From Euryarchaeota archaeon UBA486 (lineage in GTDB: Archaea; Thermoplasmatota; Poseidoniia; Poseidoniales; Poseidoniaceae), in NCBI GenBank assembly GCA_002497765.1, contig DAET01000079.1, positions 1,612 to 7,981 of the forward strand: 6,370 nucleotides of DNA. The letters are read 5' to 3'. This document shows positions 6,001 to 6,370 of the stretch, piece after piece. The notes under the pieces were generated by a model that saw nothing but the letters and a program-made list of their open reading frames with translations, searched no databases and was not told the origin of the DNA. The stretch's first letter is position 1, and each line of letters begins with the position of its first letter. Position numbers and translations under genes: made by a program.

Positions 6001-6370
6001 GTGAAGTCACGCAGGAAGCCGGCATCCTCACCGTGGCGTTCACGGCCACCGTCCAATGGAGCCTCACCATGAGCGGTCTGGCCGCCGGCGAAATTGATGT
6101 GATCGTCCGTGATTACGATGGAACGCATCGGGAATCCTTCACCGAGGCATGGGTCTTGGAGCGTGAGATGGCCATCGATGTCAATCAACTCCGGGACACC
6201 ACCGGTGAAGTTCAGCAAAACATTGTGGCGGGCGCCGTCTTGATGGGTGGCGACAGCATCAACCTGACCGCCAGCGTGTCCCACCGGACCAGTGCCACGC
6301 CGTATTCCGGCGACCTTCGCCTCCGCTGGGACGGCTTGCTGCAGGGCGAGCCGTGGCGAGGCGGCGAGAC
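3045..6370 (+). CDS. Giant exported Kelch-propeller surface protein (3' end outside window)
   Basis: The frame is open for 1,108 codons to the window edge. The ATG at 3045 is the first possible start, because an in-frame TAA lies at 3039-3041. Residues 7-26 are a hydrophobic signal segment after MVNHQR, so the protein is exported. Residues 104-393 hold six Kelch-type blades. Residues about 408-512 form a beta-sandwich module common beside such propellers (SSIYDLR, WLRF, GTDLGLQYRT, LQYRVKY). A Pro/Ser/Thr-rich linker follows at about 513-535, and the remainder is Thr/Asp/Val-rich, probably further Ig-like or jelly-roll modules. One begins near GEGPTLLDVSP (777) and contains DVGGFTNET (807-815). 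C972 and C986 probably bridge a loop. About 20 N-x-S/T sequons fit a glycosylated surface protein. No membrane anchor is seen; it may lie beyond the window. No catalytic residues are recognised. It is transcribed divergently from the PKD/lipoprotein pair. Confidence 0.9.
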   Translation, partial: MVNHQRWATVLVTLVMVAVSWSPFLMSDETRLNEENTITAQHTEEVVDNFATSNGFSHTNLTQSPASGLTELKRPPVSWTATSGIGLTQMRTGACSAYLPATEEVFLIGGRIDVDPSQTGDEANTKTVEIFDVVNKTWTPAVEQLQETQQYHKCTVVGDTIYAIGDHHPYSSPAVEATGLVQVYDATDGNWSYGTSMPGNQSVGLAGVTSLNGMVYVAGGVSAKDRSDSTDRLLRYDPVNDSWTQMADMNNQRHSFELVAFRGKLIAYGGVAVFFDPTANTTVEEETNLTEAYDPVTDSWTQLPNATHKFSAYAAAVFNDEIIIHGGYESSGWSGSSNDKTYGYDPFTNTWNTYATLPIGLYDSTLALANDTLVYASGDTSNNRFSTWSIQYLAENEYHVNPTSHDGLLTSSIYDLRPSAEGAASLLWLRFSAIEPSGTDLGLQYRTADSMQNIASAAWLPTTVPVNTYLEPGNQSLMDVLEDTPFLQYRVKYATTRLMEWVTPTLVNVSIGADSAAFETSPPSTMQPTSAPVSVLTHHHATTQDGTYVLALHPTDASGSFDAGSDWLTLTWDTTTDSLTVDDPSTLLFNQQATATVGPMTDEGQTVNWTFSLGGTLPTDHLKFMTSTHAERNASYLHDDITSIDRSVSVVLQNVTADASSQGDDTVEAGEVLPGNTALNLTIDHRFTNSGLRLLGGTIQCRIHMDLHTFDDDAFGERIWSNQSSAWFDLPAGQVEYALLNAPESLSGELRLWIEARTSEDWDLVVDSTPLEFVLNGEGPTLLDVSPDLDAYTNEEVYRTVSFQFHDVGGFTNETLFAYSWLEARDDGTNGGLADGVPQRVEYQPSLFYTHQNGNLWTVNITVNDTVNGDHQWGRVLLEGTDVAGFSVPATTAEEGHARWESRTPTKGELVSFEPTTNLLSDSMMRFEPSQTVGWRVAVTDANGLSDLTELRLEVGNDDRLGVKYTTVDGTCASLDERLLLLPSGCEVTQEAGILTVAFTATVQWSLTMSGLAAGEIDVIVRDYDGTHRESFTEAWVLEREMAIDVNQLRDTTGEVQQNIVAGAVLMGGDSINLTASVSHRTSATPYSGDLRLRWDGLLQGEPWRGGE
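3354..4223 (+). repeat. Six Kelch-type beta-propeller blades
   Basis: Each blade has a hydrophobic strand ending in Gly-Gly or Gly-Asp, then a Y/F-D-x-x-x-x-x-W strand. Pairs are: VFLIGGR with FDVVNKTW (residues 105-138); IYAIGD with YDATDGNW (161-191); VYVAGGV with YDPVNDSW (215-243); LIAYGGV with YDPVTDSW (265-300); IIIHGGY with YDPFTNTW (322-351); LVYASGD with FSTWSIQYL (373-393). Blades two and six have lost the second glycine, and the last lacks the DP turn, as is usual for a closing blade. Kelch propellers bind proteins or sugars; galactose-oxidase copper ligands are not apparent. Confidence 0.85.
4266..4580 (+). other. Beta-sandwich module following the Kelch propeller
   Basis: Residues 408-512 run LLTSSIYDLR, then a W-L-R-F strand, P-S-G-T-D-L-x-L-Q-Y-R-T, a W-L-P segment, and finally P-F-L-Q-Y-R-V-K-Y before a closing V-N-V-S-I strand. 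This resembles the sandwich modules that accompany propellers and sialidase-like proteins, in which a strain-type measure of order SxxxD...GT...R...W...QYR is conserved. The exact family is not identified, and a carbohydrate-binding role is inference only. Confidence 0.5.

Noticed and set aside
4587..6284. 565-codon open frame on the minus strand inside the Kelch gene
   Set aside because: It is antisense to a coherent exported protein with recognisable domains. Its translation is rich in Arg, His, Gly and Val with no signal or domain, as expected from the mirror of a GC-rich gene with strong third-position bias.

Overview
The window carries three protein genes and nothing that looks like an RNA gene, mobile element or CRISPR array. 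All three products appear to be exported or membrane-anchored proteins displayed outside the cell. Two genes run leftward (minus strand) and one runs rightward, with a 138-base divergent intergenic region (2907-3044) between them. The outermost genes are both cut by the window edges.

Layout. (1) 1-1985, minus, 3' end missing: a lipoprotein with a lipobox, a collagen-like Gly-X-Y stalk, two DUF7151-like cysteine modules with EF-hand-like acidic loops, and a long array of about 50-residue ELWxxDGT-type repeats that probably fold as a beta-propeller. (2) 2067-2906, minus, complete: a 279-residue single-pass membrane protein with an external PKD domain and a cysteine-containing beta-rich C-terminal part. 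It lies 81 bases upstream of gene 1 in the same direction, so the two could be one operon. (3) 3045-6370, plus, 3' end missing: an exported protein of more than 1,108 residues with a six-bladed Kelch-type propeller followed by beta-sandwich modules and many N-glycosylation sequons.

Organism. The DNA is fairly GC-rich. The mix of PKD, Kelch, ELWxxDGT, collagen-like/DUF7151 lipoprotein and giant sequon-rich surface proteins fits a planktonic archaeon of the Marine Group II (Poseidoniales) type. Starts without a well-placed Shine-Dalgarno and TATA-like elements 25-28 bases before two ATGs fit that idea. The evidence is indirect, since no ribosomal or housekeeping marker is present. Secretion-rich bacteria such as Myxococcota also use collagen-like/DUF7151 modules and remain possible.

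How the genes may work together is inference: three adjacent surface proteins built from carbohydrate- or protein-binding folds suggest a cell-surface adhesion or polymer-binding locus. No catalytic residues could be recognised in any of them, so no enzymatic function is assigned.
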